The notes: generated by a model from the sequence alone, not told the origin. Counted from the stretch's first letter, positions 20,697-30,012 are shown. The stretch is 64,000 bases of DNA from Pseudonocardia sp. (GCF_025465255.1 NZ_JAODNI010000004.1:16183-80182); one strand, 5' to 3'. Translations and numbers: made by a program.

Positions 20697-20732
20697 ACGG
20701 CCCCGGGAACCTGCACAGGTTCCCGGGGCCGT
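20697..20732. terminator. Strong 17-bp hairpin terminator
   Basis: ACGGCCCCGGGAACCTG (20697-20713) and CAGGTTCCCGGGGCCGT (20716-20732) are exact reverse complements with a minimal loop. It sits 19 bases after the BTAD gene and 54 bases before the end of the convergent small membrane protein gene. No T-run follows, which is common in high-GC actinobacteria. Confidence 0.8.
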
Positions 20733-20786
20733 TCCGCATGTCGGGGCCCGGTCGGTCCGGGCTCGGCCCGGCCCGGCTCGGTCGGC

Positions 20787-20996
20787 TCAGCTCTCCGGCG
20801 AACGACTCCGGCGGCGGGCCATGTACAGCGAGTCCGCGACGCCGAAGACGGCCAGGACCGCCAGCACGACGCTGAACGCCGGGTAGCCGGCCAGGAACAC
20901 CAGGACGGCCGCGGCCAGCAGGACGGGAACGGTGCCGGCGGAGACCCACGCCCGGACGCGGTGCGGACGACGATCGTCGTGGGTGGACCCGGCCAT
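20787..20996 (-). CDS. Small membrane protein, function unknown
   Basis: 69 residues from the ATG at 20996. A basic N-terminal tail (STHDDRRPHRVR) is followed by two hydrophobic helices (about 18-35 and 39-58) and a basic RRRSRS C-terminus, so both ends are probably cytoplasmic. No family recognised. An upstream in-frame ATG at 21065 would overlap the RsbW-like gene and was not chosen. Confidence 0.55.
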   Translation of the reverse strand: MAGSTHDDRRPHRVRAWVSAGTVPVLLAAAVLVFLAGYPAFSVVLAVLAVFGVADSLYMARRRSRSPES

Positions 20997-21054
20997 GTCC
21001 GCCGGATACCCGATCGGACGGTTCGCGAACCGGCGCTCCTGTCCCGGTGCAGGC

Positions 21055-21540
21055 CTAGGCCGCACGGTCGACCGGGATCTCGAACGACACCTCGGTGCCG
21101 CCGCCCGTGGGGGACACGTCCAGCCCGGCCGACAGCGTCCGGATCAACGAGAGCCCGCGGCCGCGCGGGCCCGCCTCCACCGGCGCCGGACGCCAGAAGC
21201 CGTGGTCCAGCACCCGCACGACGACGGCGCCGCCGGAGCTCCCCCGGTCCCGCAGCTCCAGGTCGATCTCGACGGGCCCGGGCGGGCGGCCGCGGTAGGC
21301 GTGCTCGACGCCGTTGGCCGCCGCCTCCCCCACCGCGAGCTGCAGGTCCACCAGCTCGTCCGCGGTGAGGCCGACCTCGCCCGCCCACCCCTCGATGAGG
21401 GCGCGCATCCGGGCGAGCTCCCGCGGGTTCGCCATGTGCCGGAGCTCGAGGCGCGGGGTGCGCCGGAGGCCGGCACCACGGGACGCTCCGGTGGTGCCGA
21501 TGCGGGAGCTCCCGGTGGGGGCCGGACGGTGCGACGTCAC
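21055..21540 (-). CDS. RsbW-like anti-sigma factor / serine kinase (HATPase)
   Basis: 161 residues from the GTG at 21540, with GGAGGG five bases upstream. A 35-residue Ser/Arg/Thr-rich tail precedes the HATPase_c domain: ANPRELARMRALIEGWAGEVG, N box DLQLAVGEAAANGVEHAY (Asn in GEAAANGVEH), D box VLDHG and glycine box RGRGLSLIRTL. This is the anti-sigma kinase family that regulates SigB/SigF-type sigma factors. No anti-anti-sigma gene is adjacent; possible partners in this window are the MEDS-STAS protein (17.7 kb) and the sigma factor at 35.2 kb, by inference only. Confidence 0.85.
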   Translation of the reverse strand: MTSHRPAPTGSSRIGTTGASRGAGLRRTPRLELRHMANPRELARMRALIEGWAGEVGLTADELVDLQLAVGEAAANGVEHAYRGRPPGPVEIDLELRDRGSSGGAVVVRVLDHGFWRPAPVEAGPRGRGLSLIRTLSAGLDVSPTGGGTEVSFEIPVDRAA

Positions 21541-21667
21541 GGGATCTCCCTCCTCCGTCCGGCAGCCGGGCGCCTGCCGACGTGCTGCCCCGGAATTCCC
21601 GCCGCCGCCCAGGTCAAACCCCGTCGACCGGGCGTGTGACCCGGCCGACCAGCGGGTAAGCGCGGGC

Positions 21668-22087
21668 ATGACGATTGCGGACAAGGCCGGCGACATCGCG
21701 AACGCGCTCAACCAGAAGGCCGCGGAGCTGAAGGACCGGGCCGGCTCGAAGGTGGAGCCCGAGCACCGCGAGGAGACGGTGGAGGCGACCGGCGAGGACC
21801 TGCCGGGCGCGCTCAGACTCGCCTACAAGCCGGTCGGCGTGGTGTCCGGGCTGGTGGGCGGCTTGATCGCGGGGCAGGTCTTCGACCTGATCTGGAAGCG
21901 TCTGTCCAACGAGGACGAGACCCCGGAGCCGCTGTCCCCGAAGTACAGCACCCGCGAGGTGCTCCTCGCGGCGACGCTGCAGGGCGCGATCTTCGGGCTC
22001 ATCCGGACCGCGGTGAACCGGTACGGGATGAAGATCTACCGGAAGGCGGTCCTCACCCCGATCCCCGCGTCGTCGAAGAAGGGCTAG
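21668..22087 (+). CDS. DUF4235 membrane protein
   Basis: 139 residues. A charged, probably helical N-terminus (MTIADKAGDIANALNQKAAEL, partly coiled) is followed by the DUF4235 core. That core has LRLAYKPVGVVSGLVGG leading into a membrane helix, FDLIWKRLS, and a second hydrophobic stretch in LLAATLQGAIFGLIRTAVNR. Family role unknown; common in actinobacteria. It is divergent from the RsbW-like gene and its stop codon lies in a hairpin shared with the convergent enoyl-CoA hydratase gene. Confidence 0.8.
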   Translation: MTIADKAGDIANALNQKAAELKDRAGSKVEPEHREETVEATGEDLPGALRLAYKPVGVVSGLVGGLIAGQVFDLIWKRLSNEDETPEPLSPKYSTREVLLAATLQGAIFGLIRTAVNRYGMKIYRKAVLTPIPASSKKG

Positions 22088-22147
22088 GAGGGCGCTGCCT
22101 GGGCGCCGCGCAGTAGGCCGAGTCGTTCAGCGTCCTCCTAAGCCCTA
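22081..22147. terminator. Hairpin spanning both convergent stop codons
   Basis: GGGCTAGGAGGGCGCT (22081-22096) can pair with AGCGTCCTCCTAAGCCC (22129-22145) with one bulge and one mismatch. The left arm contains the DUF4235 TAG (22085-22087). The right arm ends on the first base of the stop codon of the enoyl-CoA hydratase gene (22145-22147). It probably terminates both transcripts. Confidence 0.6.
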
Positions 22148-22933
22148 CTGGTGGAACCGGGGGACGCGCTTGCCCACGAACGAGGCGAGCCCCTCGGCGC
22201 CCTCCGCGCCGGAGGCGCTCGCCGAGATCGCGGCGGCCTCGGCGTCCAGCTGGGTCCGCAGGTCCGCGGCCCAGCTGTCCGCGAGGAGCCGCTTGATCCG
22301 GCCGAGGGCGGCGGTCGGGCCCTGGGCGAGGCGGTGCGCGGTCCGCTCGGCCTCCGCCGCCAGCTCCGCGTCCTCGACCACCGACGCGGCGATGCCGGTG
22401 TCCAGCAGCGCGTCGGCCTCGAGCACCTGGTCCGTCAGCAGGATCTGCCGCGCCCGCCCGTGCCCGACGATGCGGGGCAGCGTCCAGCTCATCCCGCCGT
22501 CGGGCGAGAACCCGATGCCCGGGTACGCCGGACGCAGCTTGGTCGAGCGGCCCGCGACGACGATGTCCGTGGCCAGCACGACGCTCATCCCGGCGCCCGC
22601 GGCCCAGCCCTGGACCCCGGCGACGCTGGGCACCGCGCAGTGCACGTAGGCCTCGAGGAACTCGTGGAAGGTGTCCGCGAGCTGCTTCACGTACGCACCG
22701 CGGTCCTCCGCGCCCTCGAAGGCCCGCACGTCCCCGCCGGTGCAGAAGCTTCCGCCGTCGTGGGCCAGCAGGATCGCGCCGACGCCCTGCTCCGCGGCCT
22801 GCTCGGCCGTCACCAGCCCGCGGAGCGTCTCGGCGACGGCGGTCATCGCCTCGCCGTCGAGGGTGCCGGCCTTGCCGGCGGCGATGCGGCAGCGAAGCAC
22901 GCGGCCGTCCAGTGCGGTGATCGGGGCGGTCAT
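22145..22933 (-). CDS. Enoyl-CoA hydratase/isomerase family protein
   Basis: 262 residues of the crotonase fold. Features are FCTGGDVRAF (oxyanion-hole segment), VQGWAAGAGMSVVLATDIVVAG (the second oxyanion glycine region), PDGGMSWTLPRIVG and RIKRLLADS. The canonical catalytic Glu pair of hydratases is not obvious: the first site reads GAGMSVVLATD and the second PDGGMS with Asp where many hydratases have Glu, so an isomerase or other crotonase activity is possible. It overlaps the upstream SDR gene by ATGA, so the two are translated together and probably act on the same acyl-CoA. Confidence 0.87.
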   Translation of the reverse strand: MTAPITALDGRVLRCRIAAGKAGTLDGEAMTAVAETLRGLVTAEQAAEQGVGAILLAHDGGSFCTGGDVRAFEGAEDRGAYVKQLADTFHEFLEAYVHCAVPSVAGVQGWAAGAGMSVVLATDIVVAGRSTKLRPAYPGIGFSPDGGMSWTLPRIVGHGRARQILLTDQVLEADALLDTGIAASVVEDAELAAEAERTAHRLAQGPTAALGRIKRLLADSWAADLRTQLDAEAAAISASASGAEGAEGLASFVGKRVPRFHQ

Positions 22934-23757
22934 CGGTCCCTCTCCACGAAGAAGTCCATCTCGGGTTCGTCCCCGCCGCCGTAGCGGGACAGGTCGGTCA
23001 CGCCCTCCTCGGCCAGCACGTCGACGTCCAGGAAGGTCCGGCCGGTGACCTCGGGGCCGCGCTTGAGCACTGCCACCGCGGCGTCCGCCATGATCTCCGG
23101 CGTCCGCGAGCGGGAGGCGGCCTCGTCGCCGCCGAGCAGGTTGATCACCGCGGCGGTGGCGATCGTCGTCTCCGGCCACAGGCAGTTCGCGGCGATCCCG
23201 TCCGCCCGGAACTCCTCCGCGAATCCGAGCGTGAGCAGCGACATCCCGTACTTGGAGAGCATGTAGGCCGGGAACCTCCCCAGCCACTTCGGGTCCAGGC
23301 TCAGCGGGGGCGAGAGCGTGAGGATGCGCGCCGCATCGGACTTCCGCAGGTGCGGCAGCGCGGTCTGGGTGAGCAGGAAGGTGCCGCGGGAGTTGATCTG
23401 CTGCATCAGGTCGTAGCGCTTGATCGGCAGCTCGGCGGTGCCGGAGGTGTTCAGGGCGCTGGCGTTGTTGACAACGATGTCGATGCCGCCGAACGTCTCC
23501 GCCGCGGTGGTGGCGGCGCGCTCGACGTCCGCGGGCTCCCGCACGTCCCCGACGATCGCGACGGCCTTCCCGCCGGCCTCCTCGATCTCCGCGACGGCCG
23601 TGTGCACGGTGCCGGGGAGGCGGGGGTCGGGCTGGTCCGTCTTGGCCAGCAGGGCGACGTTCGCGCCCTCCCGGCCCGCGGCGACCGCGATGGCCAGCCC
23701 GATACCCCGGCTGCCGCCGGACATGAGGATCGTCCGTCCTCGAAGTGACGCCGTCAT
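22930..23757 (-). CDS. Short-chain dehydrogenase/reductase (SCP2-type SDR)
   Basis: 275 residues. The dinucleotide motif is SGGSRGIGLAIA (about 13-24), followed by GDVREPADV, NNASALN and the active-site Tyr/Lys in YMLSKYGM. The segment DPKWLGRFPAYMLSKYGMS and the late GLAEEFRADGIAANCLWP-type sequence resemble the SDR domain of hydroxysteroid dehydrogenase-like protein 2 and related acyl-CoA enzymes. It probably reduces or oxidises a hydroxyacyl intermediate. It is the first gene of a two-gene operon with the crotonase. A stretch of 119 bases separates it from fgd on the same strand. Confidence 0.87.
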   Translation of the reverse strand: MTASLRGRTILMSGGSRGIGLAIAVAAGREGANVALLAKTDQPDPRLPGTVHTAVAEIEEAGGKAVAIVGDVREPADVERAATTAAETFGGIDIVVNNASALNTSGTAELPIKRYDLMQQINSRGTFLLTQTALPHLRKSDAARILTLSPPLSLDPKWLGRFPAYMLSKYGMSLLTLGFAEEFRADGIAANCLWPETTIATAAVINLLGGDEAASRSRTPEIMADAAVAVLKRGPEVTGRTFLDVDVLAEEGVTDLSRYGGGDEPEMDFFVERDR

Positions 23758-23876
23758 CGCACTGCTCCTCACCGACGGGGCACCGGCGCCCCGTTCCTCG
23801 GTGACCGGACGGTAACAGTCAGGTCTGACCGTTCGGAACGAGGCACCGGAGTGACCGTCGTCTCCCGAAACCCGGC

Positions 23877-24884
23877 TCAGCCCCCGAGCGCGCGGAGCCT
23901 CGGCATGACGTCCTCGGAGAACTGGGTGAGGAACCGTTCCTGGTCGTGGCCGGGGCCGTGGAAGACCAGGTGGTTGAGCCCCGCGTCGAGGTAGGGCTTG
24001 ACCTGCGCGACCGCCTCGTCCGGATCCGAGGCCACGATCCACCGCTTCGCGACCTGCTCGATCGGCAGCTCGTCGGCCAGGCGCTCCATCTCCTCCGCCG
24101 AGTCCACCGTGTGCTTCTGCTCCGCGGTCAGCGACAGCGGCGCCCAGAACCGGGTGTTCTCCAGCGCGGCGTCGGGGTCCCGGTCGTAGGAGAACTTGAC
24201 CTCGATCATCTTGTCGATCTCGGCCGGGTCCCGCTCCGCCTTCGCCGCGCCCTCCGCCACCGCCGGGAGCAGCTTGTCGGTGTAGAGCTCCATGCCCTTG
24301 CCCGACGTGCAGATGAACCCGTCCGCGGACCTGCCGGCGTACCGCGCCACCACCGGGCCGCCCGCGGCGATGTAGACCGGGACCGGGGTGTCAGGGCGGT
24401 CGTAGATGCTCGCGTTGACCAGCTTGTAGTACTCGCCGTCGAAGTCGACGTTGGTCTCGGTCCACAGCGTCCGCATCAGCGTCACGGCCTCGCGGAGCCG
24501 GGCGAAGCGCTCCTTGAAGTCCGGCCATTCCATCCCGGACACCGCGATCTCGTTGAGCGCCTCGCCGGTACCCGCCCCCAGGATGATCCGATTGTCGTAG
24601 AGGCACGCCATCGTGGCGAACGTCTGCGCCATCACCGCCGGGTTGTACCGGAACGTCGGCGTGGTCACGCTCGTCCCGATCTGCACCCGGCTGGTGCGCT
24701 CCCCCACCGCGGCCATCCAGGTCAGCGCCGACGGGGCGTGCCCGCCGTTGTGCCGCCACGGCAGGAAGTGGTCCGACACCCACACGCTGTCCAGGCCCAC
24801 CTCCTCCGCCCGCACCGCGTACTCCACCAGGTCCCGGGGCCCGAACTGCTCCGCCGAGGCCTTGTAGCCGATCTTCAGGGTCAC
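23877..24884 (-). CDS. fgd: F420-dependent glucose-6-phosphate dehydrogenase
   Basis: 335 residues from the GTG at 24884. It oxidises glucose 6-phosphate to 6-phosphogluconolactone and reduces coenzyme F420. The sequence keeps the known FGD1 catalytic set, one residue lower than M. tuberculosis numbering: Asp38-His39 in SDHF, Trp43 in [10 protein letters not shown] and Glu108 in [10 protein letters not shown]. The phosphate-binding region [26 protein letters not shown] and [18 protein letters not shown] also match. This implies that the host makes F420. No F420 synthesis gene is in the window. It is divergent from the ABC exporter. Confidence 0.93.
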   Translation of the reverse strand: MTLKIGYKASAEQFGPRDLVEYAVRAEEVGLDSVWVSDHFLPWRHNGGHAPSALTWMAAVGERTSRVQIGTSVTTPTFRYNPAVMAQTFATMACLYDNRIILGAGTGEALNEIAVSGMEWPDFKERFARLREAVTLMRTLWTETNVDFDGEYYKLVNASIYDRPDTPVPVYIAAGGPVVARYAGRSADGFICTSGKGMELYTDKLLPAVAEGAAKAERDPAEIDKMIEVKFSYDRDPDAALENTRFWAPLSLTAEQKHTVDSAEEMERLADELPIEQVAKRWIVASDPDEAVAQVKPYLDAGLNHLVFHGPGHDQERFLTQFSEDVMPRLRALGG

Positions 24885-25060
24885 CTGAGGGTCCTCTCCC
24901 GGTCGTGCGCCGCGGTCGGGCGCGCGTCTGCTGCTCACAGTGCTACACCCCCGCCGCGGCTGCCGCGAGGACACGTTGATCACTCGTCGCCCCCGGGCCC
25001 GCTCCGCCTGCGGCAAACCGGGTGCGGTCGGTCGATCCCGTTCGTACTCTGGAAGGAACC

Positions 25061-26872
25061 ATGACGTGCTCCCTTCCGGGGCCGGCGGCGCGGTCGACCT
25101 CCCTGGCCGAACTCCGTCGCCTGGCCTCCCCTGTCCGCCCGCACCGCCGGGCCCTGCTCGGGTCCGGGGTGGCCGCGCTCGCGAGCAGCCTGGCCGCCCT
25201 CGCCATCCCGCTGCTCACCCGCCGGATCGTCGACGGCCCGATCGCCCGCGGCGACCTCGGCTCGCTGCCCTCGCTCGTGCTCGGCGTGCTCGCGTTCGGC
25301 CTCCTCGAGGCGCTGCTGCTGCTGTGGCGGCGCCGGCTGGTCGCCCGCCCGACCACCCTGATCGAGGCGACGATGCGCGCCGACCTCTACGCCCACCTGC
25401 AGGACCTGCCGGTGGCGTTCCACGACCGCTGGCCGTCCGGGCAGCTGCTGTCCCGGGCGGTCCAGGACCTGTCGACGCTGCGCCGCTTCCTCGCGTTCTC
25501 CGGGATCTTCCTGGTGGTCAACGCGGTGACGGCGGTGGTCGGCGTCGGGGTGCTGACGGTCCTGTCCCCACTGCTGGGCGCCGCGATCGCGGTCGTCGCG
25601 ATCCCGCTCGTGCTGCTCACGCGGTACTTCGAGCGTCGCTACTCCCTGGCCGCGCGCTCGGCGCAGGACCAGGCCGGGGACCTCGCGACGGTCGTCGAGG
25701 AGTCCGCGCTCGGGATCCGGGTGCTGAAGTCGCTCGGCCGCGGCCGGGAGATGGCGAACCGGTTCACGGCGGACGCCCGCGGGCTCCGCGGCACCGAGCT
25801 GCGGAAGGTCCGGCTGCAGGCCGCGCTGTGGTGCGTGCTGATCCTGGTGCCCGAGGCGGCGATCGCGCTGATCCTCGGCCTCGGCGCGCTCGGGGTGGCG
25901 CAGGGCTCGCTGACGCTCGGCACGCTCGTCGCGGCCGTCACCGTGATGATGTACCTGTACTGGCCGATCGCCTCGCTCGGCTGGCTGCTCACCGAGGCGG
26001 GCAACGCGGCCGCCGCGACCCGCCGGTACTACGAGGTCATGGACGTCGAGCCGGCGATCACCGATCCCGCCGACCCGGTGCCGCCGGCCCACCCGGTGCG
26101 CGGTGAGATCGAGTTCCGCGACGTGCGGTTCCGCCACTCCGTCGACGGGCAGGGGGCCGACGAGCATTCGGGCGAGGCCCGCGAGGTGCTGCGCGGGCTC
26201 TCGCTGACGGTCCGGCCGGGCGAGACGATGGCGCTGGTCGGGGCGACGGGTTCGGGCAAGACCGTGCTGACGTCGCTGGTCGGGCGGCTCGAGGACGTGA
26301 CCGGCGGCGCGGTGCTGCTCGACGGTGTCGACGTCCGGCGGCTGCGGCTCGCGGACCTGCGGTGCCTCGTCGCGACGGCGTTCGAGGACCCGGTGCTGAT
26401 CTCGGCGAGCGTCAGGGAGAACGTGGCGCTCGGGACGCCGGGCGCGTCGTCGGAGGACGTCTGGGAGGCGCTGCGCGTCGCGGGCGCGGACGGGTTCGTG
26501 GCGGCCCTTCCCTGGGGCCTGGACACCCGCATCGGCGAGCAGGGCCTCTCCCTCTCCGGCGGGCAACGGCAGCGGCTCGCGCTCGCCCGCGCGGTGATCG
26601 GGCGGCCGCCCGTCCTGGTGCTCGACGACCCGCTGTCCGCCCTGGACGTCCACACCGAGGCCCAGGTGGAGGCGGCGCTGCGCCGGCTGCTGGGCGGGGT
26701 GACCGCGCTGGTCGTGGCGCACCGGCCGTCGACGGTGCAGCTGGCGGACCGGGTGGCGCTGCTGTCCGACGGCCGGATCGCCGCGGTCGGGACGCACCGC
26801 GAGCTGCTGGCGGGGAACGCGGAGTACCGGGACCTGCTGAGCAACCCCGAGGAGGAGGTGGCCCGGCGATGA
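25061..26872 (+). CDS. ABC exporter half-transporter, subunit with degenerate ATPase site
   Basis: 603 residues from the ATG at 25061 with GGAAGGA upstream. A type I exporter transmembrane domain (about 20-330; six helices) is followed by an ATPase domain (about 345-600). That domain has Walker A GATGSGKT, signature [14 protein letters not shown], Walker [13 protein letters not shown] and His switch [10 protein letters not shown]. The catalytic Glu after Walker B is Asp, and the Q-loop region reads [13 protein letters not shown], both typical of the non-hydrolysing half of heterodimeric exporters. It overlaps the partner gene by ATGA. Substrate unknown; related pairs export lipids, drugs or peptides. 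Confidence 0.92.
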   Translation: MTCSLPGPAARSTSLAELRRLASPVRPHRRALLGSGVAALASSLAALAIPLLTRRIVDGPIARGDLGSLPSLVLGVLAFGLLEALLLLWRRRLVARPTTLIEATMRADLYAHLQDLPVAFHDRWPSGQLLSRAVQDLSTLRRFLAFSGIFLVVNAVTAVVGVGVLTVLSPLLGAAIAVVAIPLVLLTRYFERRYSLAARSAQDQAGDLATVVEESALGIRVLKSLGRGREMANRFTADARGLRGTELRKVRLQAALWCVLILVPEAAIALILGLGALGVAQGSLTLGTLVAAVTVMMYLYWPIASLGWLLTEAGNAAAATRRYYEVMDVEPAITDPADPVPPAHPVRGEIEFRDVRFRHSVDGQGADEHSGEAREVLRGLSLTVRPGETMALVGATGSGKTVLTSLVGRLEDVTGGAVLLDGVDVRRLRLADLRCLVATAFEDPVLISASVRENVALGTPGASSEDVWEALRVAGADGFVAALPWGLDTRIGEQGLSLSGGQRQRLALARAVIGRPPVLVLDDPLSALDVHTEAQVEAALRRLLGGVTALVVAHRPSTVQLADRVALLSDGRIAAVGTHRELLAGNAEYRDLLSNPEEEVARR

Positions 26873-28692
26873 GCGTCGATCTCTCCTGGCGCGGCGTGGG
26901 CGACGAGCCGGACGAGGTCACGCACGCCGCGGGCCTCACGCTGGCCCGCGGCGCCCGCACCCTGTTCTGGTCCCTGCTGCGCCCGCACCGGGCGGCCGCC
27001 GCGCTCGCGATGGCGCTGCTGGTCGTCGAGAACGCGGTGCTGCTCACCGGGCCGCTGCTCGTCGCGCTGGCGATCGACACCGGGGTGCCCGCCGCGCTCG
27101 ACGGCCGCGCCGGCCCGCTGGCCTGGGCGATCGCCGGGTACGCCGGATGCGGGATCGCCGGGGCGGGGCTGCGTGCGGCGTTCCTGCGGCTGTCCGGCCG
27201 GGTGGGCCAGGACCTGCTGCTGGACCTGCGGAACCGGGTCTTCCGGCACGCGCAGCGGCTCCCCCTGGACTTCCACGAGTCCTACACGTCCGGCCGGCTG
27301 ATCTCCCGGTTGACCAGCGACGTCGACTCGATCGACGACCTCCTCGCCCAGGGTCTGGACAAGCTGCTCGGCGCGCTGCTCTCGCTGGTCGGGATCACCG
27401 TGCTGCTGCTGGTGATCGACCCGGTGCTCGCCTGTGTCGTGCTGGCCGGGTTCGTGCCGATGGTGCTGCTCACGCGCTGGTTCCAGCGCAGCTCGCGGGC
27501 CGGCTACCGGCGCACCCGCACCTGGGTGGCGCGGGTGATCGTGCACTTCGTCGAGTCCATGAACGGCATCCGCGCCGTCCAGGCGTACCGCCGCGAGGCC
27601 CGCAACTCGTCGATCATGGACGGGCTGAACGCGCAGTACCGGGACGCGAACGCGCAGGCGCTGCTCACGGTCGCGTGGTTCGTGGCGGCGGTGCGGGCGG
27701 TCGGCAACCTGACGCTCGCGCTTGTCCTGCTGATCGGGGCGTTCCGGGTGTCCGGCGGGGCGCTGGAGCTGGGCGCGCTGACGGCGTTCCTGCTGTACCT
27801 GCGCCGCTTCTACGATCCCCTCGACGACCTGGCCCAGTTCCTCAACGCCTACCAGTCCGCGGCCGCGGCGCTGGAGAAGCTGTCGTCGCTGCTGGAGACG
27901 CCGGTCGGGCTGCCGGAGCCCGCGGACCCGAAGGCCCTGCCGTCGCCGGTCCGCGGCGAGCTCGTCTTCGACGGGGTCGGCTTCGCCTACGCCCGCGCGG
28001 CGGACCGGACGGTGCTGCCGGAGTTCACCCTTCGGGTCCCGCCCGGGCAGACCGTCGCGCTCGTCGGGGCGACGGGCGCGGGCAAGTCCACGCTGGCCAA
28101 GCTCGCGGCCCGGTTCTACGACCCGACGCTCGGCGCGGTCCGGCTCGACGGCGTGGACCTGCGGGACCTCGCGGACGCGGACCTCCGCAGGGCGCTGGTG
28201 ATGATCACGCAGGAGTCGTTCCTGTTCTCCGGCTCGGTGGCGGACAACGTCGCGATGGGCCGGCCTGACGCGACCCGCGCGGAGATCGAGGCCGCCCTCG
28301 ACGCCGTCGGGGCGCGGCCGTTCGTCGAGCAGCTGCCCCAGGGGCTGGAAACGGACGTCCGCAAGCGCGGCGGGCGGCTCTCCGCGGGCCAGCGCCAGCT
28401 GGTGTCGCTGGCCCGGATCGTGTTGGCGGACCCGGCCGTCGTCCTGCTGGACGAGGCGACGTCGTCGCTGGACGTCCCGTCGGAGCGGGCCGTTCAGGAC
28501 GCGCTGGAGACGGTCCTCGCGGGGCGCACCGCGGTGATCATCGCCCACCGGCTCTCGACCGTGCGGATCGCGGACCGGGTGCTGGTGATGGCGGACGGAC
28601 GGGTGGTCCAGGACGGCTCCCCGGCCGAGCTGCTGGCGAGGGCTGGTGAGTACGCGGACCTGCACGAGGCCTGGCGCGAGTCTTTGCGCTGA
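26869..28692 (+). CDS. ABC exporter half-transporter, subunit with complete catalytic site
   Basis: 607 residues. The transmembrane domain (about 35-340; YTSGRLISRLTSDVDSIDDL is the first coupling-helix region) is followed by an ATPase domain (about 360-605). That domain has Walker A GATGAGKST, Q loop MITQESFLFSGSV, signature LSAGQRQLVSLARI, Walker B VVLLDEATSSLD with the catalytic Glu, and IIAHRLSTV. With the upstream subunit it makes a heterodimer with one canonical and one degenerate ATP site. It lies six bases from the convergent acyl-CoA dehydrogenase gene. Confidence 0.93.
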   Translation: MSVDLSWRGVGDEPDEVTHAAGLTLARGARTLFWSLLRPHRAAAALAMALLVVENAVLLTGPLLVALAIDTGVPAALDGRAGPLAWAIAGYAGCGIAGAGLRAAFLRLSGRVGQDLLLDLRNRVFRHAQRLPLDFHESYTSGRLISRLTSDVDSIDDLLAQGLDKLLGALLSLVGITVLLLVIDPVLACVVLAGFVPMVLLTRWFQRSSRAGYRRTRTWVARVIVHFVESMNGIRAVQAYRREARNSSIMDGLNAQYRDANAQALLTVAWFVAAVRAVGNLTLALVLLIGAFRVSGGALELGALTAFLLYLRRFYDPLDDLAQFLNAYQSAAAALEKLSSLLETPVGLPEPADPKALPSPVRGELVFDGVGFAYARAADRTVLPEFTLRVPPGQTVALVGATGAGKSTLAKLAARFYDPTLGAVRLDGVDLRDLADADLRRALVMITQESFLFSGSVADNVAMGRPDATRAEIEAALDAVGARPFVEQLPQGLETDVRKRGGRLSAGQRQLVSLARIVLADPAVVLLDEATSSLDVPSERAVQDALETVLAGRTAVIIAHRLSTVRIADRVLVMADGRVVQDGSPAELLARAGEYADLHEAWRESLR

Positions 28693-28698
28693 CGCGCA

Positions 28699-29889
28699 TC
28701 ACACGAACGCCGAGTGGCCCGTGATCGAGCGGCCGACGACCAGGGTGTTGATCTGCCTGGTGCCCTCGAAGGAGTAGAGCGCCTCGGCGTCGGCGAAGTA
28801 CTTGGCGACGCCGTAGTCCAGCACCACCCCGTTGCCGCCCACGACCTCCCGGGCCAGGGACACCGTCTCGCGCATCCTGGTCGTGGTGAACTCCTTGGCC
28901 AGCGCGGCGTGCTCGTCCTTCGCGGTGCCGGCGTCCTGCATCTCGGCGAGGCGCACGGCCATGCCCAGCGAGGCCGTCACGTTGCCCAGCATGCGCACGA
29001 GCAGGTCCTGGACCAGCTGGAACCCGGCGATCGGGCGGCCGAACTGCTCGCGTTCCCCGGCGTAGTCCAGCGCGATCTCGTACGCCGCCATCATCGTGCC
29101 GGTGGCGCCCCAGGCCACGCCGCCGCGGGTGCGCCGCAGGACCTTGTTCGTGTCCTTGAACGAGTTCGCCTCCTGCAGCCGGTCGGACTCCGGGACCCGG
29201 CAGTCCGTCAGCACGATGTCCGCGTTCTGCACCGTCCGCAGCGCGATCTTGTTCTCGATCTTCGTGGTGGTCATGCCGGGGTTGTCCTGCTCCACGACGA
29301 ACCCCCGGACCGGCCCCTTCTCCGGCTCGTCGGTGACGTCCCGGGCCCAGACGACGACGAGGTCGGCGAACGTCCCGTTGCCGATCCAGCGCTTCTCCCC
29401 GTTCAGGACCCACTCGTCGCCCTCGCGGCGGGCGGTGGTCTCCAGGCCCTGCGCGACGTCGGACCCGCCGTGCGGCTCGGTCAGCCCGAACGCGCCGATC
29501 TTCTCCATCCGGCCCATCGGCGGGAGCCACCGCTCGCGCTGCTCGGCGGAGCCGCAGAGGTCGATGCTGCCCATCGCGAGGCCGTTGTGGATGCCGAAGA
29601 AGCTGTTCAGCGACGGGTCCGCATGCGCCAGCTCCAACGACAGGAACCCGATCAGTGTGCGCCGCGCGGCCGGCCCCTCGAGGCCCTCGTAGGGCAGCGC
29701 GGCGATGTCCAGGGCGGCGAAGCGCGGAACGATGTCGTGCGGGAACTCGGCCTTCGTCCAGGCGTCGAGCGCGATCGGGGCGATCTCGCTGCGGCAGAAC
29801 TCGCGGACGCGGGCGAGCACCTTCTGCTCGTCGTCGGTGAGCGCGTCGGCGTAGTGGAAGAAGTCCCCGGGCAACGAGTCGATGGCCAT
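28699..29889 (-). CDS. Acyl-CoA dehydrogenase, glutaryl-CoA dehydrogenase-like
   Basis: 396 residues. The FAD enzyme pattern is complete: GAFGLTEPHGGSDVA (flavin-binding), WVLNGEKRWIGNG, REQFGRPIAGFQLVQ, and the C-terminal ALYSFEGTRQINTLVVGRSITG. The Glu in YSFEGT is in the place of the catalytic base of glutaryl-CoA dehydrogenases. The N-terminal FHYADALTDDEQKVLARVREFC also fits that group. It oxidises an acyl-CoA ester and passes electrons to ETF. Start ATG at 29889; it is divergent from recQ. Confidence 0.9.
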   Translation of the reverse strand: MAIDSLPGDFFHYADALTDDEQKVLARVREFCRSEIAPIALDAWTKAEFPHDIVPRFAALDIAALPYEGLEGPAARRTLIGFLSLELAHADPSLNSFFGIHNGLAMGSIDLCGSAEQRERWLPPMGRMEKIGAFGLTEPHGGSDVAQGLETTARREGDEWVLNGEKRWIGNGTFADLVVVWARDVTDEPEKGPVRGFVVEQDNPGMTTTKIENKIALRTVQNADIVLTDCRVPESDRLQEANSFKDTNKVLRRTRGGVAWGATGTMMAAYEIALDYAGEREQFGRPIAGFQLVQDLLVRMLGNVTASLGMAVRLAEMQDAGTAKDEHAALAKEFTTTRMRETVSLAREVVGGNGVVLDYGVAKYFADAEALYSFEGTRQINTLVVGRSITGHSAFV

Positions 29890-29971
29890 CGGCCGACGAT
29901 CGCACCGGCGGGGGAACCGGGCAAGGCGGGACACGGGCGGCTGAGGTGCTCGTACGCGGTAACCGTCGTGG

Positions 29972-29985
29972 GAACAACGTTGTTC
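29972..29985. promoter_or_regulatory. Perfect 14-bp palindrome upstream of recQ
   Basis: GAACAACGTTGTTC is an exact palindrome 41 bases before the recQ start and 83 bases before the start of the divergent acyl-CoA dehydrogenase. It looks like an operator. The half-sites GAAC/GTTC resemble the actinobacterial LexA box, but they are six bases apart instead of four. Confidence 0.45.
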
Positions 29986-30012
29986 GCGCACGGGCGGCGA
30001 AGCCGCGTCTCG

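Noticed and set aside
29972..29985. LexA (SOS) box before recQ
   Set aside because: The actinobacterial box needs GAAC and GTTC four bases apart; here they are six apart, so it is listed only as an unassigned palindrome.
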